From NCBI GenBank assembly GCA_016124845.1, contig WGMW01000064.1, positions 1 to 39,110 of the forward strand: DNA of 39,110 bases. Reading direction: 5' to 3'. Below are positions 16,393 to 24,792 of this stretch, piece after piece. The stretch comes from Flavobacteriales bacterium (GTDB lineage: Bacteria > Bacteroidota > Bacteroidia > UBA10329). The notes beneath the pieces were generated by a model. It was not told where the DNA came from, did not search any database, and saw nothing but the letters and a program-made list of their open reading frames with translations. The number at the start of each line of letters is the position of its first letter. Positions within the stretch are counted from its first letter, which is position 1. Both the position numbers and the translations under genes were made by a program.

Positions 16393-16942
16393 ACTGGTTC
16401 ATCACGAACCGTAGTTCCATGGTGCCGAAGGCTTTGATGGCCTCAACCGACTTTTCAATTTTCGGTTTGATGATGTCGAGGTCTTCCTTGGTCCATTCGC
16501 CAAGTACGTAATTGACCTGCTGGCCCTGGCCGAAATCGTTACCGACACCAAATCGTAAACGCGGATAATCCTGTCGGCCAAGAACTTGGTTGATGCTTTT
16601 CAGGCCGTTGTGTCCGCCATCGCTTCCTTTCGCGCGGATGCGAATGGTGCCCGTTGGCAGGGCAATATCATCGGTAATGATGAGAAGATTTTCAATCGGA
16701 ACTTTCGTTTCCGACATCCAGTATTGAACGGCTTTTCCGCTCAGGTTCATGTAGGTGTTCGGTTTCAGCAGTACAAAAGTTCTGCCTTTGAATTTCACCT
16801 CAGATACATCGCCAAAACGGCCTGCCTTAAAAACAGAAGTGGACGCCTCCGCAAAGGCGTCCACTATCTTAAATCCAATGTTGTGACGGGTTTCGGCATA
16901 CTCGCTGCCGATGTTTCCCAACCCAACAATCAGGTACTTCAT
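16382..16942 (-). CDS. pth: Peptidyl-tRNA hydrolase
   Basis: 186 residues. It hydrolyses peptidyl-tRNA released from stalled ribosomes, recycling tRNA. Catalytic residues are in place: N10 and H20 in GLGNIGSEYAETRHNIGF, Asn in NTYMNLSG, and Asp in ITDDIALP. The substrate-binding segment GSDGGHNGLKSI is intact. It is the last gene of prs-rplY-pth, starting 2 bp after the rplY stop; the pairing of ribosomal protein L25 with pth is common in bacteria. Confidence 0.96.
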   Translation of the reverse strand: MKYLIVGLGNIGSEYAETRHNIGFKIVDAFAEASTSVFKAGRFGDVSEVKFKGRTFVLLKPNTYMNLSGKAVQYWMSETKVPIENLLIITDDIALPTGTIRIRAKGSDGGHNGLKSINQVLGRQDYPRLRFGVGNDFGQGQQVNYVLGEWTKEDLDIIKPKIEKSVEAIKAFGTMELRFVMNQFNG

Positions 16943-16944
16943 GC

Positions 16945-17595
16945 TTATTCAGCGGCTGCTTCAGCTGCTGGAGCTTCGCCACCTTCGGCAGCTGCTTCAG
17001 CACCTTCTTCGCCTTCAGCACCTTCTTCTGTCTCTTCTTCGTCTTCTACCAGCGCACCACGCTTCATACGTACAGCAACGATGATCTGACTTGGAGCAGC
17101 CAAGAAAGTAACCCCAGGAATATTGAGGTCACCGATCTTGATGGCCTTGCCGATACGAAGGTTGGTGATATCCAACTCGATGAAGCTTGGCATGTCTTCA
17201 GGCAGACCTTGAACTCTCACATTTCGTCTTACCACACGCAAACGTCCACCATTAAGAACACCACGAGCCTGACCTTTGGTAAGGATAGGCAACGTCATTC
17301 GCACTGGGCGACCAGCCAATTGCTGGAAGTCAACGTGAAGAATCTTGTCTGATACTGGGTGATACTGAACATCCTTCAGTACAACGGGGATAGTTTCGCC
17401 ATCCACGTCAAGGTTAACGATGTACTGATTTGGTGTGAAAATCAGCTTGGTGAATGCGCGCTCATCAATTTGAACGTGCACATTTTCTTTTCCCCCGTAG
17501 ATGATGCATGGAACCAAGCCTTCGTTACGAAGCGCTTTTGCATCGGCTTTCCCAAGGGACTTCCTTTTTGATCCTGTAATAGTGATCGATTCCAT
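16945..17595 (-). CDS. rplY: 50S ribosomal protein L25 (Ctc family)
   Basis: 216 residues. The N-terminal domain (about 1-95) is the 5S rRNA-binding L25 fold (SITGSKRKSLGKADAKALRNEG start). The second beta domain (about 96-180) makes this the long Ctc/TL5 form. The last 33 residues are an acidic, Ala/Glu/Gly-rich, low-complexity tail, probably disordered. It lies 33 bp downstream of prs and is coupled to pth. Confidence 0.95.
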   Translation of the reverse strand: MESITITGSKRKSLGKADAKALRNEGLVPCIIYGGKENVHVQIDERAFTKLIFTPNQYIVNLDVDGETIPVVLKDVQYHPVSDKILHVDFQQLAGRPVRMTLPILTKGQARGVLNGGRLRVVRRNVRVQGLPEDMPSFIELDITNLRIGKAIKIGDLNIPGVTFLAAPSQIIVAVRMKRGALVEDEEETEEGAEGEEGAEAAAEGGEAPAAEAAAE

Positions 17596-17628
17596 TAGAT
17601 ATTGATTTAGTTAATTATTGATTACTGA

Positions 17629-18564
17629 TTAAAAAATGAACTTGGTGCTGATAGACTCGTAATTGTGAGCCTTGCGGATAACATCAGCAAAAAGCGGTGC
17701 GCAACTCAGAACGGTGATCTTCTCGTTCTCTTCGCGAAGCGGAATGGTATCGGTTGTTACCAATTCTGTCAATCGTGAGTTGCGGATATTGTCGTGTGCG
17801 TTTCCTGAAAGAAGTGGATGCGTGATGCATGCACGGACCGTTTTCGCTCCGTGATCCAACATCATTTCAGCTGCTTTGCAGAGTGTGCCGCCTGTATCAA
17901 TGATGTCATCCACAAGCACAACGTCTTTTCCTTCCACATCACCGATAACGGTCATGTCGGCCACCTGATTGGCCACCTTGCGCTGCTTGTAGCAGATAGC
18001 AAGATCCACGTTCAACGCCTTGGCGTAAGCATTTGCTCTTCTGGTACCGCCAACATCTGGCGTGGCCATTACCAAATTATCGATGTTCATGCTGTTTCTC
18101 AGGTGATCCAAGAACAGGTAAGAACCGAAAAGGTGATCCACAGGAACATCGAAGAAACCTTGGATCTGATCGGCATGAAGATCCATGGTCATCACACGGG
18201 TAACGCCAGCAGCTTCCAACAGGTCGGCCATCAATTTGGCACCGATCGGAACACGTGGTTTCACCTTTCTGTCCTGACGCGCCCATCCGAAATAAGGGAT
18301 AACCGCCACAATTCTTTTGGCCGATGCACGCTTGGCAGCATCGATCATCAAAAGCAATTCAAGAAGGTTGTCGCCAGGAGGAAACGTGGATTGAATAATG
18401 AAAACATCATCACCGCGAATGGACTCCTCAAAACAAGGCTCGTATTCCCCATCCTTGAAGCGCAAAGTGGTCTGGCTGGCAAGTTCCGTTCCATAGCTTT
18501 CAGCGATCTTCTCCGAAAGATATTTGGTGGCTTCTCCAGTAAACAGCTTTACGTTAAAAGGCAT
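17629..18564 (-). CDS. prs: Ribose-phosphate pyrophosphokinase
   Basis: 311 residues. It makes PRPP from ribose 5-phosphate and ATP for purine, pyrimidine, His and Trp synthesis. Family segments are complete: FKDGE, YFGWARQDRK, MDLHADQIQGFF, and the PRPP loop VVLVDDIIDTGGTL. First gene of the prs-rplY-pth operon, transcribed from the box at 18595-18602 with a leader of about 25 nt. Confidence 0.97.
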   Translation of the reverse strand: MPFNVKLFTGEATKYLSEKIAESYGTELASQTTLRFKDGEYEPCFEESIRGDDVFIIQSTFPPGDNLLELLLMIDAAKRASAKRIVAVIPYFGWARQDRKVKPRVPIGAKLMADLLEAAGVTRVMTMDLHADQIQGFFDVPVDHLFGSYLFLDHLRNSMNIDNLVMATPDVGGTRRANAYAKALNVDLAICYKQRKVANQVADMTVIGDVEGKDVVLVDDIIDTGGTLCKAAEMMLDHGAKTVRACITHPLLSGNAHDNIRNSRLTELVTTDTIPLREENEKITVLSCAPLFADVIRKAHNYESISTKFIF

Positions 18565-18594
18565 GGGTTCCGTTCCTTTATTTTTAAGGGGGTG

Positions 18595-18602
18595 CGAAAG
18601 TA
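18595..18602 (-). promoter_or_regulatory. -7 element (TACTTTCG) for prs-rplY-pth
   Basis: On the minus strand it reads TACTTTCGC, the TTCG variant also seen at other genes here, 30 bp before the prs ATG. Confidence 0.55.
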
Positions 18603-18676
18603 AGAAAAACGTTCCCTATTTCCGAAGGAATCTGCGCGCACAAGAAAGAAAGTGCTGCAAGTATCTGAAAAACGTA

Positions 18677-18684
18677 TAAATTCG
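18677..18684 (+). promoter_or_regulatory. -7 element (TAAATTCG) for tRNA-Leu
   Basis: TAAATTCGCAG lies 15 bp before the mature tRNA 5' end and shares the TTCGCAG extension with the deaminase promoter at 18869. Confidence 0.5.
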
Positions 18685-18699
18685 CAGCCCCAATCACAA

Positions 18700-18781
18700 G
18701 CCGAAGTGGCGGAATTGGTAGACGCGCACGACTCAAACTCGTGTTCCGAAAGGAGTGCCGGTTCGACCCCGGCCTTCGGTA
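18700..18781 (+). tRNA. tRNA-Leu (anticodon CAA)
   Basis: 82 nt. The acceptor stem GCCGAAG pairs with CTTCGGT (one G-U pair), and the discriminator is A73. The anticodon arm is CACGA-CTCAAAC-TCGTG with anticodon CAA (reads UUG). The T arm is CCGGTTCGACCCCGG, and a long variable arm typical of tRNA-Leu is present. No CCA is encoded. A terminator follows at once. Confidence 0.93.
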
Positions 18782-18785
18782 CTTG

Positions 18786-18817
18786 AAACCCCGATACTGA
18801 AAAGTGTCGGGGTTTTT
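18786..18817 (+). terminator. Terminator after tRNA-Leu
   Basis: The stem AAACCCCGATAC / GTGTCGGGGTTT (one G-T pair) has the loop TGAAAA, and ends in five T (18813-18817). Confidence 0.88.
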
Positions 18818-18822
18818 GTTTG

Positions 18823-18855
18823 AAAGTCGTCAACTTTCCAAAAGTTGACGACTTT
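18823..18855. repeat. Perfect 15-bp inverted repeat between tRNA and deaminase gene
   Basis: AAAGTCGTCAACTTT (18823-18837) and AAAGTTGACGACTTT (18841-18855) are exact reverse complements separated by CCA. Each arm also begins AAAGT and ends ACTTT, or the reverse, so each is partly palindromic itself. It lies 5 bp after a complete terminator and reaches the -33 region of the deaminase promoter at 18869. It could be an operator, a REP-like mobile element, or a second terminator; there is no T tract outside the stem. Confidence 0.7.
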
Positions 18856-18868
18856 GGATAGAACATCT

Positions 18869-18876
18869 TAGCTTCG
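18869..18876 (+). promoter_or_regulatory. -7 element (TAGCTTCG) for the deaminase gene
   Basis: TAGCTTCGCAG ends only 8 bp before the ATG at 18885, predicting a leader of zero to three nucleotides. Confidence 0.5.
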
Positions 18877-18884
18877 CAGACCTT

Positions 18885-19346
18885 ATGGACGAAGGCTTCA
18901 TCAAGTACGACAATCCCGAAAAGCAGCTTCGCTACGACCGTGCGTATCTGCGCATGGCGCTGGAGTGGGCAAAACTTTCGCATTGCAAGCGCAAACAGGT
19001 GGGTGCCATCATTGTAAAAGAAGGGCAGATCATAGCCGATGGCTACAACGGCACGCCAACGGGTTTCGACAATTGTTGCGAGGATGATGAAGGCGATACC
19101 AAGTGGTATGTGCTGCACGCAGAGGCCAATGCCATTATGAAAGTGGCGCGGTCCATGAACAGCGCGCGCAATTCCACGTTATATCTTACCATGTCGCCTT
19201 GCAAGGAGTGCAGCAAATTGGTGCATCAGGCGGGCATTAAGCGGTTGGTTTTCATAAATGGTTATAAAGACATGAGCGGGGTGGAATTTTTGGAGGAAGC
19301 GGGCGTTGAAGTAGTGCAACTGCCACAAGCATTGACCGATGAGTGA
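18885..19346 (+). CDS. dCMP deaminase family protein
   Basis: 153 residues. The zinc-binding cytidine/deoxycytidylate deaminase motifs are HAEANAIM (His ligand plus catalytic Glu) and PCKEC (two Cys ligands). The N-terminal KRKQVGAIIV and DGYNGTPTGFDNCCE segments are typical of dCMP deaminase (ComEB-like), which makes dUMP for thymidylate synthesis. The stop overlaps the S41 protease start by 8 bp, so the two are translationally coupled. Confidence 0.93.
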   Translation: MDEGFIKYDNPEKQLRYDRAYLRMALEWAKLSHCKRKQVGAIIVKEGQIIADGYNGTPTGFDNCCEDDEGDTKWYVLHAEANAIMKVARSMNSARNSTLYLTMSPCKECSKLVHQAGIKRLVFINGYKDMSGVEFLEEAGVEVVQLPQALTDE

Positions 19347-20937
19347 GAACCGATTCAGACTGTTCATTTATTACCCGATCATTTTGGCGGTGGTGCTTTC
19401 CGCTGGCATTTATCTGGGTTCCATGCTTGGGGTCGGCTACATGCACCAAGGACTTATCGAGCAGTCTTCGACCGATTCCAAAAAGATCACCAACCTTCTG
19501 AATTATGTGCAGGAAGAGTATGTGGATTCGGTGGATCTGGACGGACTGACCGAGTCGGCCATTATCAACATGTTGGATCAGCTCGATCCGCACTCATCTT
19601 ACATTCCAGCCCGCGATCTGGAGGCCATGAACGAACCGTTGACGGGGAATTTCGATGGCATCGGGGTTGAATTCAACATCATTGAAGATACTATTGTGGT
19701 CGTGGCCCCGATCAATGGCGGGCCGTCCGAAAAATTGGGAATCCGTTCGGGAGATAGAATTGTGATGATTGAAGATTCGCTGGTGGCGGGAGTTGGAATT
19801 ACCAATAAAGATGTCATATCGAAGTTGCGTGGCGAACGCGGGACCAAAGTGCGAATTGAGATATTCAGAAGAGGGCAGAAGAAGCTGATCCCGTTCAAAA
19901 TAGAGCGAGATAAGATTCCGATCTACAGCGTGGATGCAGGTTACATGATCGATGACAAGGTCGGATACATCAAGATCAGCAGGTTCGGGGCAACAACTTA
20001 TGATGAGTTTGTGGAGAAATTGGATGACCTCAAAGCGAAGGGCATGCAATCGTTGATCCTCGATCTGCGAGGAAATCCTGGCGGTTACCTAAATGCAGCC
20101 ATTCAGATATGTGATGAGTTTCTGCCGAAAGGCGAGTTGATCGTTTACACTGAAGGTCGTTCGCGCCCGAAAGACAGCGCGTTTGCCACGGGAAGAGGTG
20201 ATTTCGAAAAGGGAAAACTGGCCATTCTGGTGGATGAAGGTTCGGCCTCGGCATCAGAGATCGTTTCAGGTGCAATTCAGGATAACGACCGCGGAACCAT
20301 CGTTGGTCGCAGAACTTTTGGCAAAGGCTTGGTGCAGGAACAGGTGGAGTTGCCTGATGGTTCGGCTGTTCGTCTCACCATTGCCCGTTACTACACGCCA
20401 ACAGGCCGTTGTATTCAGCGGCCATACGGCAAGGACGAGGATTATTATGGCGATTTCATCCACCGCGTGGAGCATGGCGAACTCTATGAGAAGGACAGCA
20501 TTGAGGTGGATAAAAGCGAGCGGTTTGTGACCAAAGGCGGAAAAGTGGTCTATGGAGGTGGTGGCATCGTTCCTGACGTTTTTGTCCCGCTCGACACATC
20601 GAACTACACCGATTTTCACAGCCAATTGCTGAGCACGGGCGCGCTGCGCGAATTCGCTCTGAATTATTCTTCCGAGAACCGTTCTGTTTTGGAGAAGTTT
20701 GCTTCGCCAAAAGATTTCAGCAAGAAGTTCAAATTCACGGATGCAGATTACAAGAGCTTGATCGCATTTGCCGCTACGCGCGAAGTGACCGCAACGGACA
20801 CCGAGAAGGCGAGACCAGAGGTGCTCAATAATCTGAAGGCGCTGGTGGCGCGCAGCAAGTGGAACGGTGATGGATTCTATCCTGTCATCAATGAGAACGA
20901 CAAGGCCATCAAGGCTGCGATGGAATCGTTCAACTAA
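19339..20937 (+). CDS. S41 family C-terminal processing peptidase
   Basis: 532 residues. An N-terminal hydrophobic segment (about residues 10-32) serves as signal or membrane anchor. A short helical region leads to a PDZ domain (about 85-170; VVAPINGGPSEKLGIRSGDRI). The S41 protease core follows, with the catalytic Ser in DEGSASASEIVSG and Lys in RRTFGKGLVQ. The C-terminal 130 residues are extra. The enzyme would act in the periplasm, probably in envelope protein turnover. It is coupled to the deaminase gene upstream and overlaps convergent dprA by 4 bp. Confidence 0.93.
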   Translation: MSENRFRLFIYYPIILAVVLSAGIYLGSMLGVGYMHQGLIEQSSTDSKKITNLLNYVQEEYVDSVDLDGLTESAIINMLDQLDPHSSYIPARDLEAMNEPLTGNFDGIGVEFNIIEDTIVVVAPINGGPSEKLGIRSGDRIVMIEDSLVAGVGITNKDVISKLRGERGTKVRIEIFRRGQKKLIPFKIERDKIPIYSVDAGYMIDDKVGYIKISRFGATTYDEFVEKLDDLKAKGMQSLILDLRGNPGGYLNAAIQICDEFLPKGELIVYTEGRSRPKDSAFATGRGDFEKGKLAILVDEGSASASEIVSGAIQDNDRGTIVGRRTFGKGLVQEQVELPDGSAVRLTIARYYTPTGRCIQRPYGKDEDYYGDFIHRVEHGELYEKDSIEVDKSERFVTKGGKVVYGGGGIVPDVFVPLDTSNYTDFHSQLLSTGALREFALNYSSENRSVLEKFASPKDFSKKFKFTDADYKSLIAFAATREVTATDTEKARPEVLNNLKALVARSKWNGDGFYPVINENDKAIKAAMESFN

Positions 20938-22040
20938 TTCAGTTTGTAAACCTTTCCGGGTAGATTGCTCACAATTCCTTCGAACTCCAGTTCGAGTAGG
21001 ATGGAAGCTACCTTGCTCATCGGGTAACCCGAAAGCACGGTCAATCTGTCAATGGTGTGATTCTGTTCTCGAAGCACGGCAACCACTTTTTCCTGTTCTT
21101 CCGTTAGGTCGATCAGCAATTTTCGCTGTGGTTGTGGTTTGACCGCTCTATTCATTTCATCCCAGTTCATGGCCCTTAGAATATCCTCGCCCGAAGTTGC
21201 CATGGCCGCTTTCAGACTTTTGATGAGCCGATTACAACCTTCGGAGAACTCATCGCCAACGCGCCCTGGAATGGCAAACACATCGCGGTTGTAACCGTTG
21301 GCCAGTTCGGCTGTGATGAGCGCGCCACCTTTGGCACTTGCCTCCACCACAATGGTTGCATCGGCCATACCCGCCACTATTCTGTTCCGTTTTGGAAAAT
21401 TTTCTCTGTCGGGTTTTGTTCCTATCGGGAAATCGGTGATCAGCGCACCCTTCTCCAAAATTTCGTTGGCCGTATTGGAGTGTAGCTGAGGATAGATTCT
21501 GTCGAGACCATGCGCCAGACAGGCAATGGTCGGTGTATCGAATTTCAAAGAGGCCTTATGCGCTGCGATGTCAATTCCGTAGGCGAGGCCGCTTACGATG
21601 GTAATGTTCGATTCGGCCAGTTTCTCAACGATCTTCTCGGTCATTTCCTTGCCGTAGCGGGTCGCATTTCGCGTTCCGACCACGGCCACAGACCGTTCTG
21701 AGTTTATGTTTCCGTTACCTTTTACATAAAGGATCACGGGAGAATCTTCGCAATGTTTGAGGCGTTTGGGATAATCTTGGTCTAAGAATGAAACGACTTT
21801 GACGCCATTCTTTGATGCGAACTCCAACTCCTTCTCGGCATCCTTTAAAACGTTGCTGTTCCGAACGGCAGAAGCAATGGCGTTTCCTACGGTCGGAATC
21901 TTCTCTATGAATGTTTTGGACTGCCCGAAAACCTCCTTGGCACCACCGCAATAGGCCACCAATTTTTTGATGCGGACATCGCCCAACCCGGCAACCTTTG
22001 TCAGCGCGATCAAATAGAGTGTCTGTCCGTTTCTATCCAC
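20934..22040 (-). CDS. dprA: DNA-processing protein DprA (Smf)
   Basis: 368 residues from a GTG start. It loads RecA on incoming single-stranded DNA during transformation. A helical N-terminal domain (about 1-75) precedes the Rossmann-like core (about 80-290) with VVGTRNATRYG, SGLAYGIDIAAHKASL and AIPGRVGDEFSEGCNRLI. A C-terminal winged-helix domain (about 305-368) completes the standard architecture. The GTG is immediately followed by GATAGAAAC; no ATG fits better. Confidence 0.95.
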   Translation of the reverse strand: MDRNGQTLYLIALTKVAGLGDVRIKKLVAYCGGAKEVFGQSKTFIEKIPTVGNAIASAVRNSNVLKDAEKELEFASKNGVKVVSFLDQDYPKRLKHCEDSPVILYVKGNGNINSERSVAVVGTRNATRYGKEMTEKIVEKLAESNITIVSGLAYGIDIAAHKASLKFDTPTIACLAHGLDRIYPQLHSNTANEILEKGALITDFPIGTKPDRENFPKRNRIVAGMADATIVVEASAKGGALITAELANGYNRDVFAIPGRVGDEFSEGCNRLIKSLKAAMATSGEDILRAMNWDEMNRAVKPQPQRKLLIDLTEEQEKVVAVLREQNHTIDRLTVLSGYPMSKVASILLELEFEGIVSNLPGKVYKLN

Positions 22041-22055
22041 AAATGCAAATATTGA

Positions 22056-22063
22056 TATATTCG
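22056..22063 (+). promoter_or_regulatory. -7 element (TATATTCG) for the TonB-dependent receptor
   Basis: TATATTCGC lies 41 bp before the ATG at 22105, in the 64-bp gap between the divergent genes dprA and the receptor. Confidence 0.5.
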
Positions 22064-22104
22064 CCCCGTTCTAAACCAAGCGTAAGGCTGCTGAATATAC
22101 CTAC

Positions 22105-24600
22105 ATGAAAAGAATTTTTACAACCTCAATTCTATCATTTTTTGTGCTTTTCACCTTCGCCCAAGACACGGGTACTGTAAAAGGTGTGGTAAAAGACAAG
22201 GAAACCGGAGAGACCATTATCGGTGCCAATGTTGTTTGGGAAGCTGATAACGGTCGTGGTGCCGCAACGGACTTTGATGGTAACTACAGTCTGATATTGC
22301 CCGTTGGGCCACAAAAAATCGTTGTTTCCTCCATTGGTTATGATGCTCAAACCATTCCGGTGACAATTAAGAAAGGAGAGACGACAACAGTTAACGTGGA
22401 TCTTGGTGTTGGTTCGATCCAGAAGGACATGGTTGTTGTAACTGCCGGTAAGTTCGAACAAAGGATCGAGGACCTTACAGTTTCAGTATCAGTAGTAAAG
22501 CCTGAACTGGTTGAAAACCGTGGTTCTGTTTCTGCAGATGATGCCATTGAACAGACACCGGGTTTGACCATTGTTGATTCTGAGCCACAGATGCGTGGAG
22601 GTAGCGGTTACAGTTTCGGAGCCGGTTCGCGTGTGATGATGCTGGTAGACGACCTTCCGATCTTGAGTGGGGATGCCGGCCGTCCAAGTTGGGGTTTCAT
22701 TCCGGTTGAGAACCTGGAGCAGATCGAGGTTATCAAGGGAGCATCTTCTGTATTGTATGGTTCGGCTGCTTTGAATGGAATCATCAATATCAGAACGGCC
22801 TATCCGAAAGACAAGCCCAAGACCAAGATCAACCTTTATTCAGGTTTTTATAGCCCACCCGCTCAGCAAGATGCGCAGTGGCGAGGAAAGGATGACATGC
22901 CCATCTATGCCGGCATGAACTTCTTCCATTCCAGAAAGATCGGGAAGAACTGGGACCTGGTTATCGGAGGTAACGTACTTGTTGACAATGGCTTTATCGG
23001 TTATGAGCCTGCAGATACGATGATCAACAATACACCGAAGATCATTGATGATTATGTACGTGATTCAACCGGTAATGTGATCGGTGCCAACACGCACGAC
23101 CCTATGAAAGAGTACTCGAACCGTGTCAGGGTCAACTTCAATTTGCGCAAGCGTTCTGGAAAGATCCACGGCCTTTCGTACGGTATCAATGGTAATATCA
23201 TGTACTCCAGAGGAACCAGTACCTTGCTTTGGTTGAACAGTGGCTATGGACTTTACCGTCCGTTCGGTGGGAGTTTGACCCGCACGTTGCAGACCACGTT
23301 CAACTTCGACCCTTACATCACCTATTCCGGAGCAGGTGGCGCAAGACACACATTCCGTACACGGGTTTTCCATCAGAACAACAACAACAACAACAATCAA
23401 GGAAACGAGAACTACGTGTTCTTCGGTGAATATCAGTTCGCATACAAGTTCCCACAGATTCACGATTTCACCATTACGGTGGGTACAATGGGAAAATACA
23501 CGCTTTCACAGGCTCAGTTATATGCAGGAAACCCTAATGGAGATGGAAAGAACAATGCGGCAAACGCCTCGGTCTATCTTCAATTGGACAAGAAATTCTG
23601 GAGACGACTTACTGTGAATGGAGGAGCACGTTTTGAGTATTTCAGCGTTAATGGCAATGACACGATCATTCGTCCGGTATTCCGAATCGGTGCCAATACC
23701 ATGCTTTGGAAAGAGGGTTACCTGCGTGCCTCATTCGGAGAAGGTTTCCGTTTCCCGACCATTGCCGAGCGTTTCATCTTTACAACGGTCGGTGGTCTGC
23801 CCATTGTTCCTAATACTGGCATCAAACCAGAACGTAGCTATGCCACAGAGCTTGGTCTGCGTCAAGGAATCAAGATCGGCAAGTTCCTCGGTTATTTGGA
23901 TGTTGCCGGATTCTACCAGTACTACAAGAACTTCGTAGAGTTCAACGCAGGCAAGTTCAACCCGAATCCGGGACCTCCGTTCTACGGTCTTGCCTTTAGA
24001 AGTCTGAATACCGGTGATGCTCGTGTTTACGGTGTAGATGCATCCATTATGGGGAATGGCCAGTTTACCAGTTGGTTCGGCATGAACGTACTTGTCGGCT
24101 ATACCTATTCGCGGCCGGAAACGGTAAATCCGAATTACGTATATGCCGTTGACAATTCTGGAAAGGAGCTTACCCAGGCAAGTTCTACTTCTTTGTTGAA
24201 TTCTTCGAGTACTGCGGCTGATTCTGCGGCCTACATGAAAAACCCGGTACTGAAATATCGCTTCGAACATTTGGTGAATGCCGATATTGAGTTCGTATTT
24301 AAGGTCAAGAAGAAATATGATCTTGCTTTCGGGGTCACATACCGCTATTACAGCTTTATGCGAAATGTCGATCAGATCTTCTACGCGGTCGATCCATTGT
24401 TCAAATGGGGCGCAGTTCAGTTCAGACAAGATCATAACAAGGGAGACCATGTGTTCGACCTTCGCGCTTCCTTAGAACTTACCGAGCAGGTGAAGATCGC
24501 TGTGATCATGAAGAACGTGGCCAATCGCATTTATGCGTTGCGTCCGCTCAAGGTCAATCCGCCTCGCACCACGCAGATTCAGCTGACCATCAATTTCTGA
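22105..24600 (+). CDS. TonB-dependent outer-membrane receptor with carboxypeptidase-like N-terminal domain
   Basis: 831 residues. A signal peptide of about 19 residues ends in FAQ. Residues 22-105 form a CarboxypepD_reg-like beta sandwich (GVVKDKETGETIIGANV). The plug domain (about 120-235) contains DDAIEQTPGLTIV, RGGSGYSFGAGSRVMMLVDD and IEVIKGASSVLYGSAALNGIINI, followed by the 22-strand barrel ending in INF with a terminal aromatic. The substrate is unknown; no SusD partner gene is next to it, so it is not a canonical SusCD pair, and an iron or cofactor role is equally likely. An Asn homopolymer is coded at 23377-23397 in a likely surface loop. Confidence 0.93.
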   Translation: MKRIFTTSILSFFVLFTFAQDTGTVKGVVKDKETGETIIGANVVWEADNGRGAATDFDGNYSLILPVGPQKIVVSSIGYDAQTIPVTIKKGETTTVNVDLGVGSIQKDMVVVTAGKFEQRIEDLTVSVSVVKPELVENRGSVSADDAIEQTPGLTIVDSEPQMRGGSGYSFGAGSRVMMLVDDLPILSGDAGRPSWGFIPVENLEQIEVIKGASSVLYGSAALNGIINIRTAYPKDKPKTKINLYSGFYSPPAQQDAQWRGKDDMPIYAGMNFFHSRKIGKNWDLVIGGNVLVDNGFIGYEPADTMINNTPKIIDDYVRDSTGNVIGANTHDPMKEYSNRVRVNFNLRKRSGKIHGLSYGINGNIMYSRGTSTLLWLNSGYGLYRPFGGSLTRTLQTTFNFDPYITYSGAGGARHTFRTRVFHQNNNNNNNQGNENYVFFGEYQFAYKFPQIHDFTITVGTMGKYTLSQAQLYAGNPNGDGKNNAANASVYLQLDKKFWRRLTVNGGARFEYFSVNGNDTIIRPVFRIGANTMLWKEGYLRASFGEGFRFPTIAERFIFTTVGGLPIVPNTGIKPERSYATELGLRQGIKIGKFLGYLDVAGFYQYYKNFVEFNAGKFNPNPGPPFYGLAFRSLNTGDARVYGVDASIMGNGQFTSWFGMNVLVGYTYSRPETVNPNYVYAVDNSGKELTQASSTSLLNSSSTAADSAAYMKNPVLKYRFEHLVNADIEFVFKVKKKYDLAFGVTYRYYSFMRNVDQIFYAVDPLFKWGAVQFRQDHNKGDHVFDLRASLELTEQVKIAVIMKNVANRIYALRPLKVNPPRTTQIQLTINF
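23377..23397 (+). repeat. AAC triplet run coding for seven Asn in the TonB-dependent receptor
   Basis: Six AAC codons and one AAT follow each other. Slippage in steps of three would change the number of Asn residues without breaking the frame. The position, between two predicted strands, suggests an extracellular loop. Confidence 0.8.
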
Positions 24601-24622
24601 TCTTTCAATACCGATCCACACC

Positions 24623-24654
24623 AAAGGCTCATCGGCATGTTCGGTGAGCCTTTT
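24623..24654 (+). terminator. Terminator of the TonB-dependent receptor gene
   Basis: A 9-bp stem AAAGGCTCA / TGAGCCTTT with a 13-nt loop ends in four T, 23 bp beyond the stop codon. Confidence 0.75.
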
Positions 24655-24792
24655 CTGCAAGGTTCAGTTCTGTAATTGTAGAAGTTTCCATTGGGTCATC
24701 CTTAAAACAATTGGGCAATTATTCTGATGGTGGTCAAATAGGCGGACAGTAAATTTTTTAACCTTTACGGCCGTTACCAAACAAAAGGACAA

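Noticed and set aside
17818-18603. 261-codon open frame opposite prs
   Set aside because: Antisense shadow of a conserved gene.
23731-24450. 239-codon minus-strand open frame in the TonB-dependent receptor gene
   Set aside because: Shadow; no plausible protein features and no promoter or terminator.
22105-24600. Receptor as SusC of a polysaccharide utilisation locus
   Set aside because: No SusD gene or glycoside hydrolase is next to it; glutamate dehydrogenase follows after a terminator.
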